Shown here piece by piece: positions 1 to 7,756 of a DNA stretch of 64,000 nucleotides. Position 1 is the first letter of the stretch, and every line of letters starts with the position of its first letter. The stretch comes from Flavobacteriales bacterium BRH_c54. GTDB taxonomy: Bacteria; Bacteroidota; Bacteroidia; Flavobacteriales_E; Vicingaceae. Made by a program: the position numbers and the translations under genes. The DNA lies in assembly GCA_000961845.1 (NCBI GenBank), contig LADZ01000016.1, positions 20,465 to 84,464 on the forward strand. Direction: 5' to 3'. The notes below the pieces were generated by a model. It made no database searches and was not told the DNA's origin. It was given only the letters and a program-made list of their open reading frames with translations.

Positions 1-197
1 AAACCACCTTTTTTAGGCATCATCACATCTAAAATACAAGCATCAAAGTTGTTGTTCACAAAAGTTTTTAGTGCTTGTTCGCCATCAATACAAAGAATAA
101 CTTCATATCCCATTGCTTTAAGGTTGTCTTGAACAACAAAACCTAAATTGGTATCATCTTCGGCTAATAAAATGTGTAGTTTTTTATTGTTTCCCAT
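1..197 (-). CDS. OmpR-type response regulator, N-terminal receiver part (truncated by window edge)
   Basis: This is the start of a response regulator that runs off the left edge of the window. The 65 visible residues form the first half of a CheY-like receiver: the acidic pocket E13-D14-D15, then the phospho-acceptor D57 in the typical LDVMMP context. The start codon lies 7 bases after the stop of the upstream histidine kinase, so the two are almost certainly co-transcribed and cognate. The output domain is outside the window. An OmpR-type winged helix is the usual partner for this kinase class in Bacteroidota (RprY-like), but that is inference. Confidence 0.85.
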   Translation of the reverse strand, partial: MGNNKKLHILLAEDDTNLGFVVQDNLKAMGYEVILCIDGEQALKTFVNNNFDACILDVMMPKKGG

Positions 198-204
198 ACT
201 TTAT

Positions 205-1488
205 CTATTTATTGTTTATTTTAAGTGGCAATTTAATAATAAATGTAGAACCTTCATTCTTTTTACTAACTAATCGCACACTTCCATTGTAGAATTCCAC
301 AATGGTTTTTACATAATTTAATCCTAAGCCAAACCCTTTGATATTATGCACATTGCCTGTTGGTTCTCTGTAAAATTTTTCAAAAATATGTTTTTGTGCT
401 TCTTCAGAAATACCTACACCATTATCTCTCACACTTATTTCTATTCCATTTTTGTATGGAGAAGTACTTATTGTTATGGTAGGGTTTTCAGGTGAATATT
501 TTATAGCATTATCAATAAGATTATACAAAATATTAGAAATATGTACTTTATCACCATGGAAAATATGTTCAGGAGCTTTTAATTGAGCTGTAATTTGTCC
601 TCCCTGCTGACTAACAAGCAATTCAAAGCTTTTTATAGAATTTTCTATTAATTCATGTAAATCTATCGGTTCATTTTCAAGCTTAAGTTTGTCTCTTTCA
701 ATAGTTGCTAACTGAAGTACTTTATCTACTTGGTTTTTCAATCTATTGTTTTCGTCTTGAATAATTTTAGCGTAACTTTTTAAGCGTTCGGGTTGTTGAG
801 TAATGTCAGGGTTAAGTAATACCTCTGCCGAGAGTGATATAGTAGAGATAGGGGTTTTAAATTCGTGTGTAATATTATTGATGAAATCGTTTTTAATTTC
901 GGACAATCGTTTTTGTTTGAGTATGATGTTAATAGTATAAGAGAAGAAAATAATAATGATTAAAATTATAGACGAACTAAATATCCAAATGCCCATTTTA
1001 TTTAGGATGTAGGCATTTTTGGTTGGAAAATAAACGCCAAAATAATGTCCGTCTTTATCCCATTTTATATTTGATGAAGCAACCTGAAGTTCATCTTTTT
1101 CAGCATCTTGTACCGAAATGTAATTACCAAAAACAATAGAATCGGTAAAACAATCATAAATTACATATTCAAAGTCTAAGGTAAGGTTTCGACTAGTAAA
1201 ATGCTTTTTTAATAAGGTTTCTAAAAGGTAAGGATGAACAGTGTCATTGATTACTGCAGTAAAATAATTAGAACTTATTTGTTTTACGGGGTTAATTAAA
1301 TCAGATTCATCTTTATTGATGTTCAACAATTCATGAGTTACATTTGTAAGAGCAATGTGCACCCTGTCATTAAACTGTTTTTCTTCTAAATTATAAGCAT
1401 TTTTTACCCAAAATATTTGAGTAGCTATCATTCCTATTAAGGAAACAACAGCAAAAACAATTATAATTTGGATAGTTTTTCTATTCAT
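205..1488 (-). CDS. Membrane sensor histidine kinase (HisKA/HATPase)
   Basis: The protein has 427 residues, with a membrane segment at about 7-28, a periplasmic sensor region of about 135 residues, and a second membrane segment at about 165-190. The dimerisation/phosphorylation domain carries the H-box with H208 in an ITHEFKTP context. The ATPase domain shows the N-box (about 319-332), G1 box DNGVGIS (355-361), an F-box FEKFYRE and the G2 box GFGLGL (385-390). All catalytic motifs are intact, so it should be active as an autokinase. No HAMP domain is obvious between the second membrane segment and the H-box. The periplasmic domain is not recognisable, so the signal is unknown. It is first in a two-gene run with the response regulator at the window edge and resembles RprX-type kinases. 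Confidence 0.9.
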   Translation of the reverse strand: MNRKTIQIIIVFAVVSLIGMIATQIFWVKNAYNLEEKQFNDRVHIALTNVTHELLNINKDESDLINPVKQISSNYFTAVINDTVHPYLLETLLKKHFTSRNLTLDFEYVIYDCFTDSIVFGNYISVQDAEKDELQVASSNIKWDKDGHYFGVYFPTKNAYILNKMGIWIFSSSIILIIIIFFSYTINIILKQKRLSEIKNDFINNITHEFKTPISTISLSAEVLLNPDITQQPERLKSYAKIIQDENNRLKNQVDKVLQLATIERDKLKLENEPIDLHELIENSIKSFELLVSQQGGQITAQLKAPEHIFHGDKVHISNILYNLIDNAIKYSPENPTITISTSPYKNGIEISVRDNGVGISEEAQKHIFEKFYREPTGNVHNIKGFGLGLNYVKTIVEFYNGSVRLVSKKNEGSTFIIKLPLKINNK

Positions 1489-1587
1489 TTATAGGGTCAA
1501 TTATTTCTAGTGCTTGTTTAATAATGATAAAAGTAAGAAAATTCGTTACTATGTGCTAAAATTTAAAATCATTAAAGATGAAAAATG

Positions 1588-1595
1588 TAATTTTG
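1588..1595 (+). promoter_or_regulatory. Bacteroidota -7 promoter box upstream of fabD
   Basis: The octamer TAATTTTG matches the Bacteroidota primary-sigma -7 consensus TAnnTTTG and lies about 42 bases before the fabD start. No clear TTG -33 element is seen at the expected distance. Confidence 0.5.
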
Positions 1596-1636
1596 TAGTA
1601 TAAAATTAAGTTGAAATTTATTTAAAAATATATTAT

Positions 1637-2512
1637 ATGAAAGCATATGTATTTCCCGGGCAAGGTTCTCAATTTGTAGGAATGGGTAAAGATTTATACG
1701 AAAATTCAGTATTAGCAAAAGAAATGTTTGATAGAGCAAACGAAGTGCTAGGTTTTAACATTACCGATATCATGTTTAATGGTACTGATGAAGATTTGAA
1801 ACAAACAAAGGTAACTCAACCGGCAATATTTTTACATTCGGTTATTTTAGCTAAAACTATGAGGGATGCTTTTCAGCCTGATATGGTTGCCGGGCATTCT
1901 TTAGGAGAATTTTCTGCTTTGGTTGCAGCTGGAGCACTTTCTTTTGAAGATGGGTTAAAATTGGTTTTAGCTAGAGCTTTAGCCATGCAAAAAGCTTGTG
2001 AAAAAGAACCATCTACTATGGCAGCTATTTTAAATTTAGATGATGATGTAGTAGAGAAAATTTGTAGCGAAATTGATGGAGTTGTTGTTCCTGCCAACTA
2101 TAATTGCCCAGGACAGTTAGTAATTTCAGGAAGTGTGGAAGCAGTACAAACAGCTTGTGAAAAACTAACAGAAGCTGGAGCAAGAAGAGCATTGATTTTA
2201 CCTGTTGGGGGAGCTTTTCATTCTCCGCTTATGGAACCTGCAAGAGAAGAACTAGCAGCAGCAATAAATAGTACGAATATTAATTCACCAATTTGTCCTA
2301 TTTATCAGAATGTGAATGCTTTGCCAATGACAGATTCGGAACAAATTAAAGCTAATTTAATAGCACAACTTACTGCTCCTGTAAAATGGACACAAACTAT
2401 GCAAAACATGTTGCAAGATGGTGCTTCATCTGTTATAGAAGTTGGTCCGGGAAAAGTATTACAAGGCTTATTTAAAAAAGTAAACAGAGAAATAGAAACT
2501 CAAAGTGCTTAA
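1637..2512 (+). CDS. fabD: Malonyl-CoA:ACP transacylase
   Basis: This enzyme transfers the malonyl group from CoA to acyl carrier protein in the cytoplasm, supplying the extender unit for type II fatty acid synthesis. The 291-residue length is normal for FabD. The N-terminal GQGSQ oxyanion motif (8-12), the nucleophile S88 in GHSLG, the carboxylate-binding R113 and the catalytic H195 in GAFHSPL are all present, as is the C-terminal VGPGKVLQGL signature. It is the first gene behind a -7 box and is followed 28 bases later by a small membrane protein that shares its terminator. FabI, another enzyme of the same pathway, is 16 kb away on the other strand. Confidence 0.97.
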   Translation: MKAYVFPGQGSQFVGMGKDLYENSVLAKEMFDRANEVLGFNITDIMFNGTDEDLKQTKVTQPAIFLHSVILAKTMRDAFQPDMVAGHSLGEFSALVAAGALSFEDGLKLVLARALAMQKACEKEPSTMAAILNLDDDVVEKICSEIDGVVVPANYNCPGQLVISGSVEAVQTACEKLTEAGARRALILPVGGAFHSPLMEPAREELAAAINSTNINSPICPIYQNVNALPMTDSEQIKANLIAQLTAPVKWTQTMQNMLQDGASSVIEVGPGKVLQGLFKKVNREIETQSA

Positions 2513-2540
2513 ACTAATATACATTTAAAATTACTCAACT

Positions 2541-2741
2541 ATGAAACTTATATTATTTTCAATAGTATTGTTAGGGTTAGGAATTGCAGGGATTGCAGTT
2601 AAAATTCTTTTGAAAAAAAACGGCAAATTTTCAGGAACTTGTGCCAGTAACAGTCCTTTTTTAAATAAAGAAGGAGAGGCTTGCGGTTTTTGTGGTGCTT
2701 TACCGGAAGAACAATGTAAAAAAGAAGAAGAAAAAAACTAA
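2541..2741 (+). CDS. Small membrane-anchored protein with four cysteines
   Basis: A 66-residue protein with one N-terminal hydrophobic helix (about residues 2-24) followed by a basic stretch and a short soluble tail. The tail contains C34, C48, C51 and C59, including a CGFC (CxxC) motif, and ends in an acidic/lysine-rich segment. The arrangement could bind a metal ion or form disulfides; the sequence does not decide. The short spacing to fabD and the shared hairpin at 2790-2826 support real expression as the second gene of a small operon. I recall similar small proteins in other Bacteroidota but know of no assigned function. Confidence 0.7.
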   Translation: MKLILFSIVLLGLGIAGIAVKILLKKNGKFSGTCASNSPFLNKEGEACGFCGALPEEQCKKEEEKN

Positions 2742-2789
2742 CAGTTTTTTATTGAAACTAGTTAGAGATGTTTCATTCTTGTAGTATAA

Positions 2790-2826
2790 AAAAGAGAGGC
2801 TTACCAAACTGGTAAGCCTCTCTTTT
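2790..2826. terminator. Bidirectional intrinsic terminator
   Basis: A perfect 17-bp stem (AAAAGAGAGGCTTACCA and its complement) closes over a 3-base loop and ends in an A/T-rich run on both sides. It lies between the fabD unit on the plus strand and the convergent M4 protease gene on the minus strand, so it can serve both. Confidence 0.9.
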
Positions 2827-2853
2827 AGTTTTAGGTTTTAAATAGAAAGTATT

Positions 2854-5800
2854 TTAAGGTTTAATAAATTTTGACGAATAGTTAAAACTATCATTGGTTA
2901 TTCTGATAAAGTAAACTCCTTTAGAAGCATTGTTTAAATTAAGTTTTTCAATTTGATTGTCGCTACCAACAGTAATGATTTTGTCAATAACTACTTGTCC
3001 TAAGGCATTCATTACAGTAGCATTGTAATTTCCTGTAGGGATTTTTTTAATTCTTACTTCAAGTTCGTTTTGCGTAGCATTGTAGAAAGCGTTAATGCCA
3101 TTATTTTGTTGTAACTCATCAATGTCGGTACAACTGTTTACTGTTGCTGTTACAGGTTCTCTGCCGCTAATACAATCAGGAGCTTTCACTTTCCAATTGT
3201 AGAAAAAATAATAATGAGACAAACCTCCATTTGTTCCTGCAGTACTTCGAGTTATTGAACCCATGCCGTTTAAGGTATAAGGATAATTAACACCTCCATC
3301 ATTTCTGTAAAGGTTAATAGCAGAACCATTAGCAAGTCTTAATTGGTAATCTGTTCCGGGCATTACATTAAAATTTAATGGTACAGTAAATTGTCCTGTA
3401 GGAATATTTACCGTAGTTGTTGCAATAAGAACATTACTACTGCTTCTTAACTCTATTGTTCTGTTTCCGGCAGTACTTGAATATACATCTACTTCAATAA
3501 TTTCCATTGGAGCATAAACATCAAACAATAAATGTTGTTGCGTATTAAAATTAGCTCCACCACCTGAGTTATTTGGTTTTCCCATAGTTAGAGTAGGAGA
3601 GATAATGGCATCTTCAACATAATAGGTTGTAGTTGTAGCCAATACAGGAGTTGTATAACTTGTGCCAGTGTTAATAATTGTTCCTCCGGTAGCAACATTG
3701 TACCAATTTAATGTTCCATTTCCTGATGCAGAAAGGTTGGCAACAGTATTTTCACAAATAGCATCACCTACTACAGACGGGTTTGAAGGCATATTAACAT
3801 TTATATAGTTGGTTTTGGTCTCAACATGATTACCAACAGAGTTTGTAGCAGTTAACTGAACAGTATAAGTTCCACTAGTAGTATAAGTATGCGAAGGGTG
3901 CTGAAGGGTTGAATTATTTCCATCACCAAAATCCCATAACCAACTAGTTGGACCGTTAGTTGACATATCTGTAAACTGAATTTCTCCTGTACAAGTACTA
4001 TCAATATTTGATGTGAAATCAGCAACAGGAGCAACGTTTGATAGGTTACAAGACCAACTTATTTCAAATCCTGCATCTTCAACTCCACCATCAGAAGAAA
4101 ACTCTATAGTTATAGAGCCTCCTGTAGAAGCTATTGTTGTTGGTACATTATTGTTGCAATATGTTCCAATTAAAGTAGCGCCTGTGGTTGCTCCATCGTA
4201 AACATTTAAATAATCATAATTACAGGTAGTTCCTTGTCCAGCTTCAATGTCAAAACTAGTAAAGTTAAGCGTTACATCAGCTGCTCCTGTCGGTGAAATA
4301 GTAATTACTGAAGTTTCATTCGCTCCATAATTTCCATTCGGTCCACCACTATCGAAAATAGTTCCAGTACATGCTGTTTGTGTAGCAGCCGAACCATTTG
4401 CCGGCAAGGTAATGATACAAGGTAAATTGTTATCAATAGTAATGTAAGCATTTTTTACGATAGTATCTTTTCCGCAAGAAGCTCCTCCATCTGCAATTAG
4501 CGTAACATTGTAAATTCCGTTTGCTGTATATGTGTGAGTAGGGTTCGTTTGTGTGCTAGTGTTTCCATCACCAAAGTTCCACTGAAAAGTATTTCCATTA
4601 ATACTAGTGTTGTTAAAAGTAACAGTAAAAGGAGCAACGCAAGAAGTAGTTATTGAAGCATTAAAATCACTTACCGTAAATGGAGAGTATGGTCCACCAA
4701 CTCCAACAGCATACCAAGCATTTGTTGTAGATGCTACTTCAGGGGAACAACCACCATATAAATCAATGGCAGATTGAATAGCATAAAAACGAGCATCTGC
4801 ATAACCGGATGAAGTTGTTAAATAAACTATTAAGTTTCTATAAGCTATTTTTCCGGCTTTTGTTAATCCTAATCCGGTAACATTATAGCTGTCATTATTA
4901 TCATTTGTTCCTGAGCCTCCTATAGTTAGTAAGTAATACCAATGATTTTGTACACCACTGTTAGTATGTACACCACCATTGTCACCTCCTGTAAGAGAAG
5001 CCCAGTTTTGACCAAAATAAGTGTCCGGATCACCTTCAGCTTTTGGGTTTTGCATGTTTCTAATAACAATTCCTAAATCTTCACCCACTTGCCAACTGTT
5101 TTGAGTTGGACGAGCATATCTTTCAATACTATTTCCAAAAATATCACTAAAAGATTCGTTTAACGCACCTGATTCCGCTTGGTAAACTAAGTTAGCAGTA
5201 AAAGTGGTAAGTCCATGAGTAATTTCGTGTCCGGCAATATCAATAGCAGTTAATGGAGTTGCATTGTTATTCCCATCACCGTAAGTCATTCGTTGTCCAT
5301 CCCAAAAAGCATTAAAAAAGTTATTGTCGTAATGAACATAACTGTTTAGTTGAAAACCATTATTATCAATACTGTTTCTTCCATGTTCAAGAAAAAAATA
5401 ATCATACGTCATTTCTGCACCCCAGTGAGCATCAGTAGCATAAACATCAACAGCTGGATTAAAAGTTGTCCAGTTGGCTGTAGCATTTGTAAAATCAGTA
5501 TTAGAATAATTTGTAGTGTTACTACAGTTAAATGTTCTAATACCATTTCCTCTTCCTGTTTCTCTTAGTCTATAGTTGGTGCCTGTAAAATCAGAAGTCA
5601 TGGTTTTTGTTCCGCTATATCCTGTAGCAGCAGTACCAACAACATCAGCATCGTGTAATTTGCTTTCTTCCCAAAGAACAGTTCCATTGGTAGCATCAAT
5701 ATAAATTTCTCTTCTGCTTAAAGGTTTTTGGGCATAAACATTAAAAACATAAGCCAATTTAAGTGTATTGGCAACATTTCCATCTTCATTAATAAAAACC

Positions 5801-6363
5801 AATTCTCCTTTTGGGTAATAAGTTGCGTTTGGATCATTTTGCTCCCATTTTAAATGGTTTTCTGCTTCAGCAATTTCCCATTTATATAAATCGGCATTAA
5901 TGTGATTAAGGGCTTTGTATAAAGCAGTACTTTCTGCTATTGAGTTTTTTGATGGGGCATTTGCATTATCAAACAATTCTCCATTCATTGAGTAGATAAG
6001 TCCATTTTTAGTATGAGCAATAAACATTGCTAATTTTACGGGAATTCCATTAATGGTTTGTTGATATCTGTAGTGGGTATAACCTAAATCATCTTGATAA
6101 GTGTCTAATAATTTTAAACCATAATTGTCATCGGTTTTGTAGTATTGTCTTAACCAACTTTCAAGTTTTGTTAAAGGAAGTTCTTTTCCATTTATAAATT
6201 GAACATAATTAGGAACAGTAGTAAAGTCTTTAATTCTGACTAAGTTGGAGTTTGCTGCTAGTTGATGGGCTTCATTTCCTGTAAAGATATTAGCATCATT
6301 GTTAGCAAAAGCTGTTGAAAAAGTAATGACAACAGCTATTAAAATAGATAAGATTTTTTGCAT
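2854..6363 (-). CDS. Secreted M4 (thermolysin-like) metalloprotease with PKD, CUB and T9SS sorting domains
   Basis: This 1169-residue protein should be an extracellular zinc protease exported by the type IX system. In order it shows a signal peptide (1-20), an FTP-type propeptide (to about 240), the peptidase domain with HEITH (H379, E380, H383), the third zinc ligand E403 in LNESFSD and the catalytic H465 in GGVHTNSG. These are followed by a PKD domain (about 565-645), a CUB-like domain (about 655-775), a second PKD (about 780-860), an Ig-like repeat (about 865-930), an unassigned beta-rich stretch, and a C-terminal type A sorting domain (about 1090-1169) ending in KFIKP. All catalytic residues are present. 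It is monocistronic and faces the fabD unit across a shared terminator. The substrate is probably environmental or prey protein; that part is inference. Confidence 0.94.
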   Translation of the reverse strand: MQKILSILIAVVITFSTAFANNDANIFTGNEAHQLAANSNLVRIKDFTTVPNYVQFINGKELPLTKLESWLRQYYKTDDNYGLKLLDTYQDDLGYTHYRYQQTINGIPVKLAMFIAHTKNGLIYSMNGELFDNANAPSKNSIAESTALYKALNHINADLYKWEIAEAENHLKWEQNDPNATYYPKGELVFINEDGNVANTLKLAYVFNVYAQKPLSRREIYIDATNGTVLWEESKLHDADVVGTAATGYSGTKTMTSDFTGTNYRLRETGRGNGIRTFNCSNTTNYSNTDFTNATANWTTFNPAVDVYATDAHWGAEMTYDYFFLEHGRNSIDNNGFQLNSYVHYDNNFFNAFWDGQRMTYGDGNNNATPLTAIDIAGHEITHGLTTFTANLVYQAESGALNESFSDIFGNSIERYARPTQNSWQVGEDLGIVIRNMQNPKAEGDPDTYFGQNWASLTGGDNGGVHTNSGVQNHWYYLLTIGGSGTNDNNDSYNVTGLGLTKAGKIAYRNLIVYLTTSSGYADARFYAIQSAIDLYGGCSPEVASTTNAWYAVGVGGPYSPFTVSDFNASITTSCVAPFTVTFNNTSINGNTFQWNFGDGNTSTQTNPTHTYTANGIYNVTLIADGGASCGKDTIVKNAYITIDNNLPCIITLPANGSAATQTACTGTIFDSGGPNGNYGANETSVITISPTGAADVTLNFTSFDIEAGQGTTCNYDYLNVYDGATTGATLIGTYCNNNVPTTIASTGGSITIEFSSDGGVEDAGFEISWSCNLSNVAPVADFTSNIDSTCTGEIQFTDMSTNGPTSWLWDFGDGNNSTLQHPSHTYTTSGTYTVQLTATNSVGNHVETKTNYINVNMPSNPSVVGDAICENTVANLSASGNGTLNWYNVATGGTIINTGTSYTTPVLATTTTYYVEDAIISPTLTMGKPNNSGGGANFNTQQHLLFDVYAPMEIIEVDVYSSTAGNRTIELRSSSNVLIATTTVNIPTGQFTVPLNFNVMPGTDYQLRLANGSAINLYRNDGGVNYPYTLNGMGSITRSTAGTNGGLSHYYFFYNWKVKAPDCISGREPVTATVNSCTDIDELQQNNGINAFYNATQNELEVRIKKIPTGNYNATVMNALGQVVIDKIITVGSDNQIEKLNLNNASKGVYFIRITNDSFNYSSKFIKP

Positions 6364-6468
6364 GGATAGATTTTTTAGTAATTATCGGTCATAAAATTAA
6401 CAATAATTCACATAAAAAATTAGTGGAAATACTTAAATTCTTGGAATCTTAAAAAGAAAAATTTTGGA

Positions 6469-7722
6469 TTAAAAACTTACTTTTTCACCATTCAAAATAA
6501 CCGTTTCAACCGGATTAGAACCAAAAGCGTAAGGTATATGTTGAAAAGAAGGAATTACTTTGGTGATAATAAGGTTAGCTTTTTTGCCAACAGCTATACT
6601 TCCAAGCTCATTACTTAAATTCATAGCGTAAGCTCCGTTTATGGTAGCTGCATTTATTGCTTCCTCGGGAGTCATTCTTAATTTTATACAAGCCAATGAA
6701 AGCACAAAAGGCATGTTTCCTGAAGGGGTTGATCCGGGATTGTAATCTGTGGCTAAACAAACAGGCAAATTGTTATTAATAAGTTCTCTTGCAGGAGCAT
6801 AAGGAATGTTTAAAAAGAAAGAACATGAGGGAAGTAACGTAGGCATTGTGGATGAATTGGCTAAATCTTTAATGTCTTGCTCTGTCATTACTTCTAAGTG
6901 ATCAACAGATAAAGCATTGTTTTTAACTCCCACCTGAATTCCACCAATAGAGTTAAACTGATTGACGTGTATTTTTGGAGTTAAGCCTTGTTTTATTCCT
7001 GCCTGAATAATTCGTTCAGTTTCTTCGGGAGTGAAATAATTTTTCTCACAAAAAACATCAATATAATCAGCTAAGTTTTCTTCTTCTATAATAGGAAGCA
7101 TTTCGTTTATAATACTATCTATATATCCATTTCTGTTTTCTTTAAAAGTTGTAGGTAGCGCATGGGCTCCTAAGAAAGTAGCTTTTATGGTAATGGGACA
7201 AGCTGCTTTTAATCTTTTAATTACTCGCAACATTTTTAGTTCACTTTCTACTGTTAGTCCATAGCCGCTTTTAATCTCTATAGCTCCTGTTCCGGTGCTA
7301 ATTACTTCATTTATTCTATGAAGAGCAGCATCAAATAATTCATTTTCTGAGGCAGCTTGTAACTTTTTAGCAGAATTTAAAATGCCGCCACCTTTAGCAG
7401 CAATTTCTTCGTAAGTAAGTCCATTAATTCTATCCACAAATTCACTTTCTCTAGTAGCAGCAAAAACAATGTGCGTGTGAGAGTCGCAAAAAGTAGGCAT
7501 CACCACTTTGTCGCTAGCATCTATTACTTCTAAATTAGACCAATCTGTAATTCCTCCCCAGTTATCCATAGCACCAAAAGCAATTATTCTATCTCCTTCT
7601 ATGGCTAACCATGCATTTTCTATAGTGTTAAGCGTTGCCATTTCTTTGCCAACTACTTTTTCTTTGGGAGTTGTTTCTACCTGAATAAGCTGTTTGATAT
7701 TTTTTATTAAGATTTTTTTCAT
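6469..7722 (-). CDS. hutI: Imidazolonepropionase
   Basis: HutI hydrolyses 4-imidazolone-5-propionate to N-formimino-L-glutamate, the third step of histidine breakdown. The 417-residue protein belongs to the amidohydrolase superfamily and has the metal ligands H82 and H84 in DSHTH, the substrate-side R91, the LGAHALP loop (H187), the ligand H252 in HVNQF, a later His in VDHLE and D326 in ATDYNPGS. It lies 34 bases downstream of the molybdopterin oxidoreductase gene and is probably co-transcribed with it. No hutH, hutU or hutG is in the window, so the pathway genes are dispersed. The family assignment is strong. Confidence 0.95.
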   Translation of the reverse strand: MKKILIKNIKQLIQVETTPKEKVVGKEMATLNTIENAWLAIEGDRIIAFGAMDNWGGITDWSNLEVIDASDKVVMPTFCDSHTHIVFAATRESEFVDRINGLTYEEIAAKGGGILNSAKKLQAASENELFDAALHRINEVISTGTGAIEIKSGYGLTVESELKMLRVIKRLKAACPITIKATFLGAHALPTTFKENRNGYIDSIINEMLPIIEEENLADYIDVFCEKNYFTPEETERIIQAGIKQGLTPKIHVNQFNSIGGIQVGVKNNALSVDHLEVMTEQDIKDLANSSTMPTLLPSCSFFLNIPYAPARELINNNLPVCLATDYNPGSTPSGNMPFVLSLACIKLRMTPEEAINAATINGAYAMNLSNELGSIAVGKKANLIITKVIPSFQHIPYAFGSNPVETVILNGEKVSF

Positions 7723-7756
7723 TTTATGGATTAGGGTTTTTTAGATAAATTAAATT

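Noticed and set aside
5350..5568. Short plus-strand frames inside the M4 protease gene (and similar ones under other large genes) as real genes
   Set aside because: They overlap conserved coding sequence, have low-complexity composition and no motif or promoter support.
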